This document shows, in pieces, positions 1 to 10,336 of a stretch of 64,000 nucleotides of DNA (positions are counted from its first letter, which is position 1; each line of letters begins with the position of its first letter). The notes beneath the pieces were generated by a model that saw nothing but the letters and a program-made list of their open reading frames with translations, did no database searches and was not told the DNA's origin. The translations under genes were made by a program, and so were the position numbers. The DNA lies in assembly GCF_003945765.1 (NCBI RefSeq), contig NZ_CP027712.1:5890001-5954000 (forward strand), read 5' to 3'. This DNA comes from Pseudomonas chlororaphis subsp. chlororaphis (GTDB taxonomy: Bacteria > Pseudomonadota > Gammaproteobacteria > Pseudomonadales > Pseudomonadaceae).

Positions 1-104
1 CGCAACAGCACAGAGCCAAAGCTCGCGAGTTTACAGGTCAAGCGCCGGAAATAAATATCCCGCCTCTTCAGATCCAACCACTCAGCGGAACGCATCACCT
101 GCCC

Positions 105-133
105 TTGACAAGACTTCAACTCATCGGCATGAT
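105..133 (+). promoter_or_regulatory. Predicted sigma-70 promoter of rpsT
   Basis: A perfect -35 hexamer TTGACA (105-110) is followed after 17 bases by CATGAT (128-133), which matches four of six -10 positions. It lies about 50 bases before the rpsT start. No gene is visible in bases 1-186. Confidence 0.55.
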
Positions 134-186
134 TCGCGGCCTATTTTGTTTGCTATTTCCCAAAAAGTCTTTCGAGGAGCTCGACG

Positions 187-465
187 GTGGCCAACTCACC
201 TTCCGCCAAAAAACGTGCAAAACAGGCTGAGAAGCGTCGCAGCCACAACGCCAGCCTGCGTTCCATGGTTCGTACCTACATCAAGAATGTAGTTAAAGCC
301 ATCGACGCAAAAGACGCTGAAAAAGCGCAAGCTGCTTATGTTCTGGCCGTGCCAGTTATCGACCGCATGGCCGATAAAGGCATCATCCACAAGAACAAAG
401 CTGCTCGCCATAAAGGTCGTCTGAATGGCCACATCAAGGCTCTGAACCTTGCTGCTGCAGCCTAA
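187..465 (+). CDS. rpsT: 30S ribosomal protein S20
   Basis: Encodes S20 (92 aa), a primary 16S rRNA-binding protein of the small subunit. The protein is short and very basic, opening [18 protein letters not shown], the family signature, with the helical-bundle pattern through to the alanine-rich C-terminus. The start is GTG; a strong Shine-Dalgarno GAGGAG (174-179) lies seven bases upstream and fixes it. A non-ATG start is also known for S20 in E. coli, where S20 controls its own translation. The gene is monocistronic, with its own promoter and a rho-independent terminator. Confidence 0.98.
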   Translation: MANSPSAKKRAKQAEKRRSHNASLRSMVRTYIKNVVKAIDAKDAEKAQAAYVLAVPVIDRMADKGIIHKNKAARHKGRLNGHIKALNLAAAA

Positions 466-484
466 GCGACACGCTTGTTAAAAA

Positions 485-507
485 ACCGACCTCAGGGTCG
501 GTTTTTT
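485..507 (+). terminator. Rho-independent terminator of rpsT
   Basis: A seven-base-pair stem (ACCGACC / GGTCGGT) with a four-base loop is followed by a run of six T, 20 bases after the rpsT stop. Confidence 0.9.
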
Positions 508-617
508 ATTGTCTGCGATTTGCTGCCTTGACCACCAAACCACTATCGCCAGCAATCGAACATCGACCGGCAGCCCCCACAGAGCACAACCACTGCAGGA
601 GCCAGCCCCGAAGGCCG

Positions 618-1082
618 TTACGGGGTTTGCGCCCAAGGCAGGATCGGAATCGCCGTCACCGCATTCTGCGGACTGCCCTCGATCAACCGATCGCTATAGA
701 CCAGGTACACCAGGGTATTGCGCTTCTTGTCGAGGAAACGCACCACCTGCATGGTCTTGAACACCAGCGAAGTGCGTTCCTTGAATACCTCTTCGCCATC
801 CTTGAGTTCACCCTTGAAGCTGATCGGGCCGACCTGACGACAGGCAATGGAGGCTTCGGCGCGATCCTCCGCCAGACCCAACCCACCCTTCACACCACCG
901 GTCTTGGCGCGCGACAGGTAGCAGGTCACGCCCTCCACCTTCGGATCATCGAAGGCCTCGACCACAATGCGGTCATTAGGCCCGACAAATTTGAACACCG
1001 TCGACACCTGGCCGATTTCTTCAGCGCAGGCCAGCAGCGGCATCGCCAACAGCATTCCCAACAACCCTTTTGCTACACGCAT
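618..1082 (-). CDS. creA: CreA family periplasmic protein
   Basis: A 154-aa protein matching the CreA family of small exported proteins of unknown biochemical function. Residues 1-20 form a signal peptide (basic start, hydrophobic core, cleavage near ACA-EE). The mature part carries the family blocks [20 protein letters not shown] and the [14 protein letters not shown] segment near the end. Two cysteines (in VTCYLSR and ACRQVG) may form a disulfide. Length agrees with E. coli CreA (about 157 aa). It lies ten bases downstream of proB on the same strand and is probably cotranscribed with it. The name comes from the E. coli creABCD locus; no creBCD genes are near here. Confidence 0.88.
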   Translation of the reverse strand: MRVAKGLLGMLLAMPLLACAEEIGQVSTVFKFVGPNDRIVVEAFDDPKVEGVTCYLSRAKTGGVKGGLGLAEDRAEASIACRQVGPISFKGELKDGEEVFKERTSLVFKTMQVVRFLDKKRNTLVYLVYSDRLIEGSPQNAVTAIPILPWAQTP

Positions 1083-1092
1083 TGGTTTTTCC

Positions 1093-2211
1093 TTAGACCA
1101 GAATCAGGTTGTCACGGTGAACCAGCTCGGGCTCAGCCATGTACCCCAACAAACCGACAATCGCATCAGAGGACTGACCGATGATTTTTTGCGCCTCCAG
1201 AGCGCTGTAGTTGGCCAGGCCGCGGGCGATTTCACGCCCGTCCGGCGCCACGCATACCACCATCTCGCCACGACGGAAGCTGCCCTGAACCAGCTTGACC
1301 CCCACCGGCAGCAAGCTTTTGTTGCCCTGGGACAAGGCCGACACCGCACCATCATCCAACACCAGGGTGCCTCGGGTTTGCAGGTGCCCAGCCAGCCATT
1401 GCTTGCGCGCCGCCAGCATGCCGCGCTCAGGCGACAGCAAGGTACCCAGGCGCTCACCCGCCTTGAGGCGATCCAGCACACGCTCCAGACGGCCACCGAC
1501 AATGATGGTGTGCGCCCCGGAACGGGCCGCCAGACGCGCCGCGCGCAGCTTGGTCTGCATACCGCCACGCCCCAGCGCGCCACCCGTGCCGCCCGCCACT
1601 GCGTCCAGCGCCGGATCGTCGGCACGCGCCTCGTAAATCAGCTGGGCATCGGGATTATTACGGGGGTCCGCATCGAACATGCCGTCGCGATCCGTGAGGA
1701 TCACCAGCAGATCGGCCTCGACCAGGTTGGCCACCAGGGCCGCCAGGGTGTCGTTGTCGCCGAAGCGGATCTCATCGGTAACCACGGTGTCGTTTTCATT
1801 GATGACCGGAATCACCTTCAGCTCGACCAGCGCACGCAAGGTGCTGCGGGCATTGAGGTAACGCTTGCGGTCGGACAGGTCGTCATGGGTCAGCAGAATC
1901 TGCGCAGTGTGCAGGCCGTGCTCAGCAAAGCTCGACTCCCAGGCCTGCACCAGGCCCATCTGGCCAATGGCCGCGGCCGCCTGCAGCTCATGCATCGCAC
2001 TCGGTCGTGCGGTCCAGCCCAGGCGGCTCATGCCGGCCGCGACCGCGCCGGAGGAAACCAATACCAGCTCGACGCCAGCCTCATGCAAGGCCACCATCTG
2101 CTCGACCCAGACACCCATTGCCGCGCGATCCAGCCCTTTGCCGTCCGCCGTCAGCAGCGCACTGCCGATCTTCACGACCCAGCGCTGCGCACCTGTCACC
2201 TTACTCCGCAT
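1093..2211 (-). CDS. proB: Glutamate 5-kinase
   Basis: Catalyses ATP-dependent phosphorylation of L-glutamate, the first step of proline synthesis, in the cytoplasm. The 372-aa protein has the amino-acid-kinase fold with [10 protein letters not shown] near the start, the SSGAVAAG motif, INENDTV and the GTGGMxTK-like segment ([12 protein letters not shown]). Its C-terminal 80 residues form a PUA domain, as in E. coli ProB. I chose the ATG at 2211, giving [17 protein letters not shown]; the frame is open 15 codons further upstream but that extension is not like the family. proB follows obgE by about 120 bases with a hairpin between them; proA is not adjacent, which is usual for Pseudomonas. Confidence 0.96.
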   Translation of the reverse strand: MRSKVTGAQRWVVKIGSALLTADGKGLDRAAMGVWVEQMVALHEAGVELVLVSSGAVAAGMSRLGWTARPSAMHELQAAAAIGQMGLVQAWESSFAEHGLHTAQILLTHDDLSDRKRYLNARSTLRALVELKVIPVINENDTVVTDEIRFGDNDTLAALVANLVEADLLVILTDRDGMFDADPRNNPDAQLIYEARADDPALDAVAGGTGGALGRGGMQTKLRAARLAARSGAHTIIVGGRLERVLDRLKAGERLGTLLSPERGMLAARKQWLAGHLQTRGTLVLDDGAVSALSQGNKSLLPVGVKLVQGSFRRGEMVVCVAPDGREIARGLANYSALEAQKIIGQSSDAIVGLLGYMAEPELVHRDNLILV

Positions 2212-2289
2212 CTTCTTCAACCTTAGCTTGAGAGCCACGCGACCGAGCGCGCCCATAAAGTTATTCGTGGCTACGTTTCCCGGATACTA

Positions 2290-2312
2290 AAACGCCGCTC
2301 AGTGAGCGGCGC
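2290..2312 (-). terminator. Terminator hairpin after obgE
   Basis: An eight-base-pair GC stem (2293-2300 pairing with 2304-2311, loop AGT) is followed on the minus strand by TTTT. It sits between obgE and proB and should reduce readthrough. Confidence 0.7.
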
Positions 2313-2332
2313 TTGTAGTTTACTGCAACGAA

Positions 2333-3595
<1,263 letters not shown>

Positions 3596-3608
3596 CTAAG
3601 ACATAAGA

Positions 3609-3691
3609 CTCTTGCAAAAATGAGCGCAGCGACCCCGATCAACGGCCGTAACATCCAGCGCTGGCAGCCCATACAAACAGTTTTGCAAGAG
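3609..3691. repeat. Spaced inverted repeat between rpmA and obgE
   Basis: CTCTTGCAAAA at 3609-3619 is repeated in inverted form as TTTTGCAAGAG at 3681-3691, 61 bases apart, between the rpmA terminator and the obgE start. It could form a long stem in the obgE leader or be a duplicated protein-binding site. No function is known to me. Confidence 0.5.
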
Positions 3692-3707
3692 ACTCACCCC
3701 ACAAACG

Positions 3708-3736
3708 AAAAAGCCCCGTCGCGAGACAGGGCTTTT
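3708..3736 (-). terminator. Terminator of the rplU-rpmA operon
   Basis: On the minus strand a GC-rich stem (GCCCTGTC with GACGGGGC, loop TCGC, one mismatch) is followed by TTTTT just after the rpmA stop. Confidence 0.85.
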
Positions 3737-3751
3737 CCAGCGATCGCGCAA

Positions 3752-4009
3752 TTAAGCCGCGACGACGCTCACGTAACGACGACCGAAGGCGCCTTTTACT
3801 TCAAACTTGATCACGCCTTCGATTTTCGCGAAGAGGGTGTGATCCTTACCCATGCCAACGCCGTAGCCAGCGTGGAATTGGGTGCCGCGCTGACGCACGA
3901 TGATGTTGCCGGCCTTGATGACCTGGCCGCCATACATCTTCACGCCAAGGCGTTTGGCTTCTGAGTCGCGACCGTTACGGGTACTACCACCAGCTTTTTT
4001 GTGTGCCAT
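3752..4009 (-). CDS. rpmA: 50S ribosomal protein L27
   Basis: L27 (85 aa) sits near the peptidyl-transferase centre, where its N-terminal tail helps position tRNA acceptor ends. The sequence opens [20 protein letters not shown], the family signature, with the conserved [10 protein letters not shown] block in the middle. No N-terminal propeptide of the Firmicutes type is present. It follows rplU by 35 bases and shares its promoter; a terminator separates it from obgE. Confidence 0.99.
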
Positions 4010-4044
4010 GAGTTCAATTCTCCTAGTGAGGAATTAGGCTGAAA

Positions 4045-4356
4045 TTAAGCCTGAATACCGGTGATTTTGATCTCGGTGAACCACTGGCGGTGGCCCATAC
4101 GCTTCATGTGGTGCTTACGGCGACGGAACTTGATGATGCGGACTTTATCGTGACGACCTTGGGAGATCACTTCAGCCTTGACGGTTGCGCCAGCAACAAC
4201 AGGTGCGCCGATGTTCACGTCGTCGCCATTGGCAACCAACAGAACGCGGTCAAAAGTCACGGATTCGCCAGTGGCGATTTCCAGTTTTTCGATCTTCAGG
4301 TATTCACCTTCAGCGACCTTGTATTGCTTACCGCCGGTAACGATTACTGCGTACAT
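4045..4356 (-). CDS. rplU: 50S ribosomal protein L21
   Basis: L21 (103 aa) binds 23S rRNA in the large subunit. The protein opens [20 protein letters not shown] and contains [20 protein letters not shown], both family hallmarks. The frame is open for 58 codons further upstream, but only the ATG at 4356 gives the correct 103-aa protein and it follows a purine-rich ribosome site. It is the first gene of the rplU-rpmA operon and is divergent from ispB. Confidence 0.99.
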   Translation of the reverse strand: MYAVIVTGGKQYKVAEGEYLKIEKLEIATGESVTFDRVLLVANGDDVNIGAPVVAGATVKAEVISQGRHDKVRIIKFRRRKHHMKRMGHRQWFTEIKITGIQA

Positions 4357-4489
4357 GGTATTTCTCCGATAATCCTGCTCACCCAGCTCTTTATAAGAAG
4401 AGGTATTGGCTGGCATGGCTGCATGGGGCTGGAACGGCCCAAGTGCAATTGCGTAAGGCAGGTGCTGCCCAGGAAGTTCAGGGTGCGCG

Positions 4490-4518
4490 ATTGTACGCAA
4501 GCTGTCTTGGCGATGCAA
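4490..4518 (-). promoter_or_regulatory. Predicted promoter of rplU-rpmA
   Basis: Read on the minus strand, TTGCAT (4518-4513) is followed after 17 bases by TACAAT (4495-4490), a five-of-six -10 match. The upstream gap of about 130 bases to the rplU start allows a leader. Confidence 0.5.
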
Positions 4519-4536
4519 GGGGCCGTCCATCGCGCC

Positions 4537-4565
4537 TTGACAGCCCCGGACGTGGGTCCTAGCAT
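4537..4565 (+). promoter_or_regulatory. Predicted promoter of ispB
   Basis: TTGACA at 4537-4542 is followed after 17 bases by TAGCAT at 4560-4565, about 33 bases ahead of the ispB start codon. Confidence 0.5.
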
Positions 4566-4597
4566 GCCGCGCAACCCTTCTGGAGCACCTGTCGCTG

Positions 4598-5566
4598 ATG
4601 CAACCCCAAGCTTTCTACCGCGCGGTGGCGGACGATTTTAGCGCCGTCGACGGCATCATCAAGAAGCAGCTGACCTCCCGAGTGCCGCTGGTATCGAAAA
4701 TCGGCGACTACATTACCTCGGCCGGAGGTAAACGCCTGCGTCCTTTATTGGTGCTGCTGTGTGGCAAGGCCCTGGGTCGCGAAGGCGACGACCTGCGCCT
4801 GCTGGCCGCCACCATCGAATTCCTGCACACCGCCACCCTGCTGCATGACGACGTGGTCGACATGTCCGGCATGCGCCGCGGCCGCTCGACCGCCAACGCC
4901 ATGTGGGGCAACGCCCCGAGCGTACTGGTGGGCGACTTCCTGTACTCGCGCTCCTTCGAGATGATGGTCGAGCTGGGCTCGATGCCGGTGATGAAGATCC
5001 TTTCGCAGGCCACCCGCATCATTGCCGAAGGCGAAGTGCTGCAGCTGTCGAAAGTCCGTGATGCCAGCACCACCGAAGAAACCTACATGGAAGTCATCCG
5101 CGGCAAGACCGCGATGCTCTTCGAGGCCTCGACCCACAGCGCCGCCGCCCTGGCCGGCGCCACCGAAGAGCAGAGCGAAGCCCTGCGCACCTTCGGCGAT
5201 CACCTGGGCGTGGCCTTCCAACTGGTGGACGACCTGCTCGACTACCGTGGCGATGCGGAAACCCTGGGCAAGAACGTCGGCGACGACCTGGCCGAAGGCA
5301 AGCCGACCCTGCCGCTGATCTACACCATGCGCGAAGGCACGCCGGAACAGGCTGCCCTGGTGCGCCAGGCGATCCAGAAAGGCGGTATCGAAGACCTGGA
5401 AAGCATCCGCGCTGCCGTGGAGGCCTCAGGCTCCCTGGACTACACCGCGCAACTGGCCCGCGACTATGTCGCTCGCGCCATTGCCTGCCTGGAAGCCCTG
5501 CCGCCGAGCGAATACCGCGACGCGCTGGTGGAACTGAGCGAATTCGCCGTAGCCCGCACCCACTAA
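4598..5566 (+). CDS. ispB: Octaprenyl (polyprenyl) diphosphate synthase
   Basis: Condenses isopentenyl diphosphate units onto farnesyl diphosphate to make the C40/C45 chain of ubiquinone. The 322-aa protein shows the all-helical prenyltransferase fold with GGKRLRPLL, first aspartate-rich motif [15 protein letters not shown] and second motif [13 protein letters not shown], followed by [17 protein letters not shown]. It is divergent from rplU, the same layout as in E. coli. Start ATG 4598; a GGAG lies somewhat far upstream (about 13 bases). Chain length (C40 or C45) cannot be decided from sequence alone. Confidence 0.96.
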   Translation: MQPQAFYRAVADDFSAVDGIIKKQLTSRVPLVSKIGDYITSAGGKRLRPLLVLLCGKALGREGDDLRLLAATIEFLHTATLLHDDVVDMSGMRRGRSTANAMWGNAPSVLVGDFLYSRSFEMMVELGSMPVMKILSQATRIIAEGEVLQLSKVRDASTTEETYMEVIRGKTAMLFEASTHSAAALAGATEEQSEALRTFGDHLGVAFQLVDDLLDYRGDAETLGKNVGDDLAEGKPTLPLIYTMREGTPEQAALVRQAIQKGGIEDLESIRAAVEASGSLDYTAQLARDYVARAIACLEALPPSEYRDALVELSEFAVARTH

Positions 5567-5580
5567 GATCCGATTGCACA

Positions 5581-5617
5581 CAAGCCCGCTCCTGCCCTGC
5601 GCAGGAGCGGGCTTGTT
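5581..5617 (+). terminator. Terminator of ispB, REP-like
   Basis: CAAGCCCGCTCCTG pairs with CAGGAGCGGGCTTG around a short loop, starting 14 bases after the ispB stop. The arms resemble the GGAGCGGGCTTG core of a Pseudomonas REP repeat, so it may be repeat-derived. Confidence 0.75.
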
Positions 5618-5716
5618 CGTGATGTTTTCCCCCCTCGATCCCCCGCTATACCCCATCCCCAAGCAAAACCCTATATAATGTGCGCTTTTTAGCCTTCCTG
5701 AATCCGAGGAGCCTTA

Positions 5717-6058
5717 GTGAGCACGTTGCCACCCTGCCCGAAATGCAATTCTGAATACACCTATGAAGACGGCGCCCAACTGGTCTGCCCGGAATGCGCC
5801 CACGAATGGTCCGCCAATGGCGAAGCCGAGGCCGCATCCGATGAAACCGTAAAAAAGGACTCGGTCGGTAACGTCCTGCAAGACGGCGACACCATCACCG
5901 TGATCAAGGACCTCAAGGTCAAGGGCACCTCGCTGGTGGTCAAGGTCGGCACCAAGGTCAAGAACATCCGCCTGTGCGATGGCGACCACGACATCGACTG
6001 CAAGATCGACGGTATCGGCCCGATGAAGCTCAAGTCCGAGTTCGTCCGCAAGGTCTGA
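5717..6058 (+). CDS. YjdM (PhnA) family zinc-ribbon protein
   Basis: A 113-aa protein of the YjdM/PhnA family. The first 30 residues form a rubredoxin-like zinc ribbon with [11 protein letters not shown] and CPECAHEW (two CxxC pairs); the rest is the YjdM beta domain with [15 protein letters not shown] and KVKNIRL. Despite the old name, family members are not established phosphonoacetate hydrolases and the cellular role is unclear. The start is GTG 5717 with GAGGA six bases upstream. It is monocistronic between ispB and the Fur-linked small gene. Confidence 0.9.
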   Translation: MSTLPPCPKCNSEYTYEDGAQLVCPECAHEWSANGEAEAASDETVKKDSVGNVLQDGDTITVIKDLKVKGTSLVVKVGTKVKNIRLCDGDHDIDCKIDGIGPMKLKSEFVRKV

Positions 6059-6216
6059 TATTCCGGCTATCGCCCCGTGCCAGGCACGGGGTGAAGCCCT
6101 CCCCGCTCCCGCCAGACTCCCCTCATTTCCCGCTACATATCAAAAGGCCAGCCCTTTTGACCCACAACAATTTCCACACAGAAAAAAGCAGAAACCGCCA
6201 ATAGGTACTTGCTATT

Positions 6217-6241
6217 CATTGAATAAGAATTATTCTCATTG
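6217..6241. promoter_or_regulatory. Fur-box-like operator
   Basis: Contains the perfect inverted repeat GAATAA-GAA-TTATTC (6221-6235) extended by CTCATTG, very close to the A/T-rich hexamer array bound by Fur. It lies 25-45 bases before the ATG at 6266, where Fur would block transcription in iron-replete cells. Confidence 0.7.
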
Positions 6242-6265
6242 AAACCCATCAAGGAGATGAGACTC

Positions 6266-6538
6266 ATGACTTATTTGATCGACGCATGGCTGGACCGCCC
6301 ACACCCTTACCTGAGAATCCTGCATCGGGAAACCGGGGAAGTCTGTGCGGTACTGGAAGAAGAAGCCTTGAACGAGCTGCAGGATCAGGGCGACCTGGAC
6401 CTCAACGGCCTGAGTTCCAGCGAGCCGGTGGTGCTCAAGGAACTGGTGCGCAACCTGTTTCTGTTCTGCTATGCACGGGCCTTGCGCCCTGCTGGAACAG
6501 CCGAAGGGCAAGGCCTGAGCGCAAAAATACGTCTATGA
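6266..6538 (+). CDS. Conserved small protein, predicted iron-regulated
   Basis: A 90-aa cytoplasmic protein (MTYLIDAWLDRPHPYLRILH) with no named domain. It corresponds in position and sequence to a small conserved Pseudomonas gene between ispB and fklB; from memory the P. aeruginosa counterpart is induced by iron starvation. I chose ATG 6266 because AAGGAG (6251-6256) is nine bases upstream; a TTG nine codons earlier would start inside the Fur-like site. The C-terminal 20 residues look less constrained. No catalytic motif or membrane segment is visible. Confidence 0.8.
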   Translation: MTYLIDAWLDRPHPYLRILHRETGEVCAVLEEEALNELQDQGDLDLNGLSSSEPVVLKELVRNLFLFCYARALRPAGTAEGQGLSAKIRL

Positions 6539-6570
6539 CCCCACCTGACCCCTCTGCCAAGGCAAGCCTT

Positions 6571-6612
6571 CTCGCGATCCCTACACCGCAAACACGGCGT
6601 ATGGATCGCGAG
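6571..6612. terminator. Inverted repeat between convergent genes
   Basis: CTCGCGATCC (6571-6580) and GGATCGCGAG (6603-6612) form a ten-base-pair stem with a 22-base loop, between two convergent genes. It lacks a clear T run, so it may be a weak or rho-linked terminator. Confidence 0.45.
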
Positions 6613-6636
6613 CAAGCTCAACCCGGCAGCTGAGGC

Positions 6637-7254
6637 TTACAGAACGTCGAGCAGCTCGACGTCAAATACCAGAACGCTGTGCGGCGGGATGCTGCCAACG
6701 CCTTGCGCGCCGTAAGCCAGCTCGCTCGGCACGTACAGACGCCATTTGCTACCGGCATTCATCAGTTGCAGCGCCTCGGTCCAGCCAGCGATCACGCCGC
6801 CGACCGGGAATTCCGCAGGCTGGCCGCGCTCGTAGGAACTGTCGAACACAGTGCCGTCGATCAGGGTGCCGTGGTAGTGGGTACGCACGCTGTCTTCACG
6901 AGATGGCTTGGCGCCTTCGCCCTGGGTCAGCACTTCGAACTGCAGGCCGGAGGCCAGTGTGGTGATGCCTTCACGCTTGGCGTTTTCAGCCAGGAAAGCC
7001 AGGCCTGCGCCAGCAGCAGCTTCAGCCTTGGCAGCGGCTTCGGCCTGCATGATTTCGCGGATCACCTTGAAGCTGGCGGACATTTCTTCCTGGCCTACAC
7101 GGCTAGGCTTGCCGGCGAACGCGTCGGTCAGGCCAGCCAGGATGGCGTCCAGGCTCACGCCCGGTGGCGGGTTGTCACGCAGCTGGTCGCCCAGCTGACG
7201 GCCGATACCGTAGCTGACGCGGGTTTCGTCGGTGGACAGATTTACTTCGGACAT
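6637..7254 (-). CDS. fklB: FKBP-type peptidyl-prolyl cis-trans isomerase FklB
   Basis: Isomerises prolyl bonds during protein folding. The 205-aa protein has the N-terminal helical FKBP_N dimerisation domain (about 1-95) and a C-terminal FKBP domain with SVRTHYHGTLIDGTVFDSSY, FPVGGVIAGWTEAL and YVPSELAYG. There is no signal peptide, which fits FklB (FKBP22 type) rather than periplasmic FkpA. The frame is open 25 codons upstream, but ATG 7254 yields MSEVNLSTDETRVSYGIGRQ, the family start, with GGAG close by. It stands alone between convergent and same-strand small genes. Confidence 0.95.
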   Translation of the reverse strand: MSEVNLSTDETRVSYGIGRQLGDQLRDNPPPGVSLDAILAGLTDAFAGKPSRVGQEEMSASFKVIREIMQAEAAAKAEAAAGAGLAFLAENAKREGITTLASGLQFEVLTQGEGAKPSREDSVRTHYHGTLIDGTVFDSSYERGQPAEFPVGGVIAGWTEALQLMNAGSKWRLYVPSELAYGAQGVGSIPPHSVLVFDVELLDVL

Positions 7255-7385
7255 GACACTGCTCCGCTGTGCGGACGGCTCGAAAATCCGCCGTGCGTAC
7301 ACAGCGCATCCCGGGACGCCCGGAACCAAAAGGGCGAGCAGACTAGCACAGATGCCATGGCGATGATGAACGTGCGTCCCGCTTG

Positions 7386-7688
7386 TCAGGCCGAGCGGAC
7401 GGCGAGGGGCACCCGCAGGCTGTCATCGGTACCGGCCGAGAGGCCACACATCTCGTCATGCACTGAGGCATGGATCAGGTTGAAGGGCAGCTTGGGAAAG
7501 GCGTGCAACACTTCCCGGGCATGCTCCACCGAACGCAGATGCAACATCTGACCATGGGCGTCGCTCAACGGATAGGCCGCCCCATGCATCCGCGCCTCGA
7601 GCAGATAGATGCCGCCTTCGAGGGAGATCAGGTTCAGCTCGTCGATTTTTCCGGCGACGGCATAAGCATTCAACTCGTGCAGGTTCAT
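7386..7688 (-). CDS. DUF6482-like conserved small protein
   Basis: A 100-aa soluble protein opening MNLHELNAYAVAGKIDELNL, which I recognise as a Pseudomonas-conserved family of unknown function (DUF6482). The pattern of beta strands (LISLEGGIYLLEARM) and a helix with conserved SVEHAREVL suggests a small compact fold. It lies between the UPF0114 membrane protein and fklB on the same strand, with gaps over 100 bases on each side, so it is probably transcribed alone. Confidence 0.78.
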   Translation of the reverse strand: MNLHELNAYAVAGKIDELNLISLEGGIYLLEARMHGAAYPLSDAHGQMLHLRSVEHAREVLHAFPKLPFNLIHASVHDEMCGLSAGTDDSLRVPLAVRSA

Positions 7689-7823
7689 GAGTGCACCTCG
7701 CGCAGTTCAAGCCCGTGACCTTTACAGGGATATGCCTCGGCCGGTAAAAGCACAAGCCACAAACGACGCCGCCCGTCCGTTTCACAACGGCCGGGCGGCG
7801 CGGCTACAGCGGTGATCAGGCGA

Positions 7824-8312
7824 TCAGTGCTTGGTCAGCTTGTCCAGGTAGCCCATGGCGAAGGCCGAAATCACAAAGGTCATGTGGATGATCACGTACC
7901 ACATCAGGTACTGCGGCTCGATGTTCTTCGCATCCATGAATACCCGCAGCAGATGGATCGAGGAGATCGCCACGATGGACGCGGCCACCTTCATCTTCAG
8001 CGAGGAGGAGTCCATCTTGCCCAGCCAGTTGAGCTTTTCCTTGTCCTCGTCGATGTCCAACTGGGACACGAAGTTCTCGTAGCCGGAGATCATCACCATC
8101 ACCAACAGGCCACCCACCAGCGCCATGTCGATCAACGACAGCAGCACCAGGATCAGATCGGACTCGGCCATGCTGAACACGTTGGGAATGACGTGGAAGA
8201 CTTCCTGGAAGAACTTCAGGGCCAGGGCCAGCAGCCCCAACGACAGACCAAAGTAGATCGGCGCCAGCAGCCAGCGCGAGGCGTACATTGCATTCTCGAT
8301 AAAACGTTCCAT
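7824..8312 (-). CDS. UPF0114 (YqhA) family inner-membrane protein
   Basis: A 162-aa integral membrane protein of the UPF0114/YqhA family. Four hydrophobic segments are visible: about 10-35, 52-75, 105-125 and 135-155. Family motifs [20 protein letters not shown] at the start and [14 protein letters not shown] in the middle are intact. Its biochemical role is not known; the fold suggests a channel- or scaffold-like membrane bundle. ATG 8312 gives the expected length. Confidence 0.9.
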   Translation of the reverse strand: MERFIENAMYASRWLLAPIYFGLSLGLLALALKFFQEVFHVIPNVFSMAESDLILVLLSLIDMALVGGLLVMVMISGYENFVSQLDIDEDKEKLNWLGKMDSSSLKMKVAASIVAISSIHLLRVFMDAKNIEPQYLMWYVIIHMTFVISAFAMGYLDKLTKH

Positions 8313-8471
8313 TGAATCTCACACAGGTCTGAAAACGGCGGCGAGTATATCAGCCGCCCAAAAGCCCATAAACTGCAACCAAATCCATTACCTGCGCGTC
8401 TGCCAAAGCGTTTTCTGCTAGTGTCGGAATCATGTGAACAGCTCAATGACATCGGACAGGAAGCCTGGAGA

Positions 8472-10304
8472 ATGGATTTGCGATTGCCTTTGGCGGGTAC
8501 CGGCCTGTGTATCGCGGTACTGCTCAGCAGCGGCTGCTCGCCCAGCGACGAGAAGCAGCAAGTCAGCCTGGAACAGAAAACCGCACAGTTCGAACAATCC
8601 CTGGACGCTATCCAGGACCCCAAGCTCAAGGACGCCATCGCCGACCTGGGCGGTTCGCTGTTACTGCTCGAACGCGCGCAACTGCGGCTCCAGAACAAGC
8701 TCATAGAGACCGAATACGGCGATGACGCCCTGGCCCTGCTCAAGCACTACCCCAGCCCGCAGGCGCTGGTCGACACCTACCTCAACGGCCTGTTCGTACT
8801 GCGCAAGACCTCCAATTCCGACTACCTGACCGACCTGCAGCCGGTGTTTCCCTTCAGCTTCAACATGCCGGCGCAATTCCCCTTCCCCCACGGCCTGGAA
8901 TGGCAATCCGTGACCCTGAACAACGGCAAGGTCATTGCCTTCCAGCCCGAATGGTCGGAAACCGATCCCGGCATCCAGTTGAGCCCGTCCAGTTCCAACC
9001 TGACCAACCCGGATGACCTGACGGTGACCTACCCGTTCATCGAAGGCCTGGAAGTCGAAAACAAGAACCAGCCCCAACCCGTGACGCTGCAAGGCAAGGC
9101 CGAAGTGATCGCGCCACACCAGGTCCTCACCTTCGAACTGGGCAAGGCCGATATCGGCAAGCAACGCAGCACCAAGAATGTCAGCGTGAAACTGTTGTCC
9201 CTGGACAAGAACAGCGCCGAAATCGAGTTGACCAACAGCGCCCCACTGTCGCCCGAACTCAGCGAGACGCCGCTCAACCCATTGCTGGTGCAGGCACGGG
9301 ACACTACCGGGCAGATCCTTTCGCGCTCCGGGTCGATCAACGAAAACAGCCAACAGATCGCCTTCTACACCAAACAGCTCAGCGAAATGCAGAAGCAGAA
9401 GGCCTGGAGCCAAGCGTTCGAGCAGCAGCTTGAAAATGAGCGCAAAGCCTTCGAGCGCGAACAGCGCAGCCATTACACCAAGGTGTATTTCAACGGCCTG
9501 ATCGACAAGCTCGAAGTCAATGTGCTGGACTTCTCCGCAGCCACCATCACCCGCAAAGACCTCAATCTGCCGGTGCGACGGTTCGACCCTCTGACCACCG
9601 ACAGCAAGATCCAGCCCCTGCCCATGCCGGTAGTGGTGTATGACGACCAGGCACCGAACTACCTCAAGGGCGCCAACCTCGACCAAGAAACCTTGAAGAA
9701 AAGCGTGGTCGTTCATCAATCCACCGAGGACGCCAGCGCGGCGCGGATCGAGTTCGACCACCCGAGAACCTTCAATGACGAGTTGCTGGGCACGTCCTTC
9801 TCCACCGGCGACAGCCCCGTGACCTTCTTCACCCAGAACGAAAACGGCAAACGCGGCGAGCCCATCGAACTGCCATCGGAGGCAGTCGAGGTCGATCCGA
9901 TGCGCAGCTCGATCACTTACGACCTGACTCTGTTCCCGGAAACCCCGGCTTACGCCGTCGGTGCGATCCCGCTGTTCCTGGCCAGCATCGAGAAGAAAGC
10001 CCTGCCCGTCAGCCAGCTACCCAAAGGCCTGGAGCTGCGGGGCAATGCGCTGATCGTCGACCAGCGCCTGTTCCCGTCCGAGGCCTGGCGTTTCTACGCC
10101 AAGGACGGCAGCGGCCAGTACCTGAAGGAGATTCTTGCAGTCAGCCATGAGGCGCCGGCAAACGGCCCGGCCTTGTTCGACGTGCATTACTTCTATGGGC
10201 AGCCCACCGAGCTGGAAACCTACCAGCGCAGCGAACTCAACACCGTCGAATATGGCTTTGAGGTCAAGCTCGACAAGCTGGAGAACCCACCACCCGCCGA
10301 GTAG
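8472..10304 (+). CDS. Large predicted lipoprotein of unknown function
   Basis: A 610-aa exported protein. The start at ATG 8472 has AGGAAG eight bases upstream and gives MDLRLPLAGTGLCIAVLLSSGC; a GTG 17 codons earlier is also open but would bury the signal. The hydrophobic core ending LLSSGC suggests lipidation at Cys21, though Ser at -3 is not the usual lipobox residue. After the signal come a short coiled-coil-prone stretch (VSLEQKTAQFEQSLDAIQDP), then long beta-rich regions and another coiled coil (KQLSEMQKQKAWSQAFEQQL). No known enzyme motif was found. Likely periplasmic, membrane anchored. Confidence 0.75.
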   Translation: MDLRLPLAGTGLCIAVLLSSGCSPSDEKQQVSLEQKTAQFEQSLDAIQDPKLKDAIADLGGSLLLLERAQLRLQNKLIETEYGDDALALLKHYPSPQALVDTYLNGLFVLRKTSNSDYLTDLQPVFPFSFNMPAQFPFPHGLEWQSVTLNNGKVIAFQPEWSETDPGIQLSPSSSNLTNPDDLTVTYPFIEGLEVENKNQPQPVTLQGKAEVIAPHQVLTFELGKADIGKQRSTKNVSVKLLSLDKNSAEIELTNSAPLSPELSETPLNPLLVQARDTTGQILSRSGSINENSQQIAFYTKQLSEMQKQKAWSQAFEQQLENERKAFEREQRSHYTKVYFNGLIDKLEVNVLDFSAATITRKDLNLPVRRFDPLTTDSKIQPLPMPVVVYDDQAPNYLKGANLDQETLKKSVVVHQSTEDASAARIEFDHPRTFNDELLGTSFSTGDSPVTFFTQNENGKRGEPIELPSEAVEVDPMRSSITYDLTLFPETPAYAVGAIPLFLASIEKKALPVSQLPKGLELRGNALIVDQRLFPSEAWRFYAKDGSGQYLKEILAVSHEAPANGPALFDVHYFYGQPTELETYQRSELNTVEYGFEVKLDKLENPPPAE

Positions 10305-10336
10305 GACTCAGCGGTAGGGATTAACGGGAGATTGCG

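Noticed and set aside
5674..5679. TATAAT sequence upstream of the YjdM-like gene
   Set aside because: A perfect -10 hexamer, but no acceptable -35 at 16-18 bases; too weak to call as a promoter on its own, although a start there remains possible.
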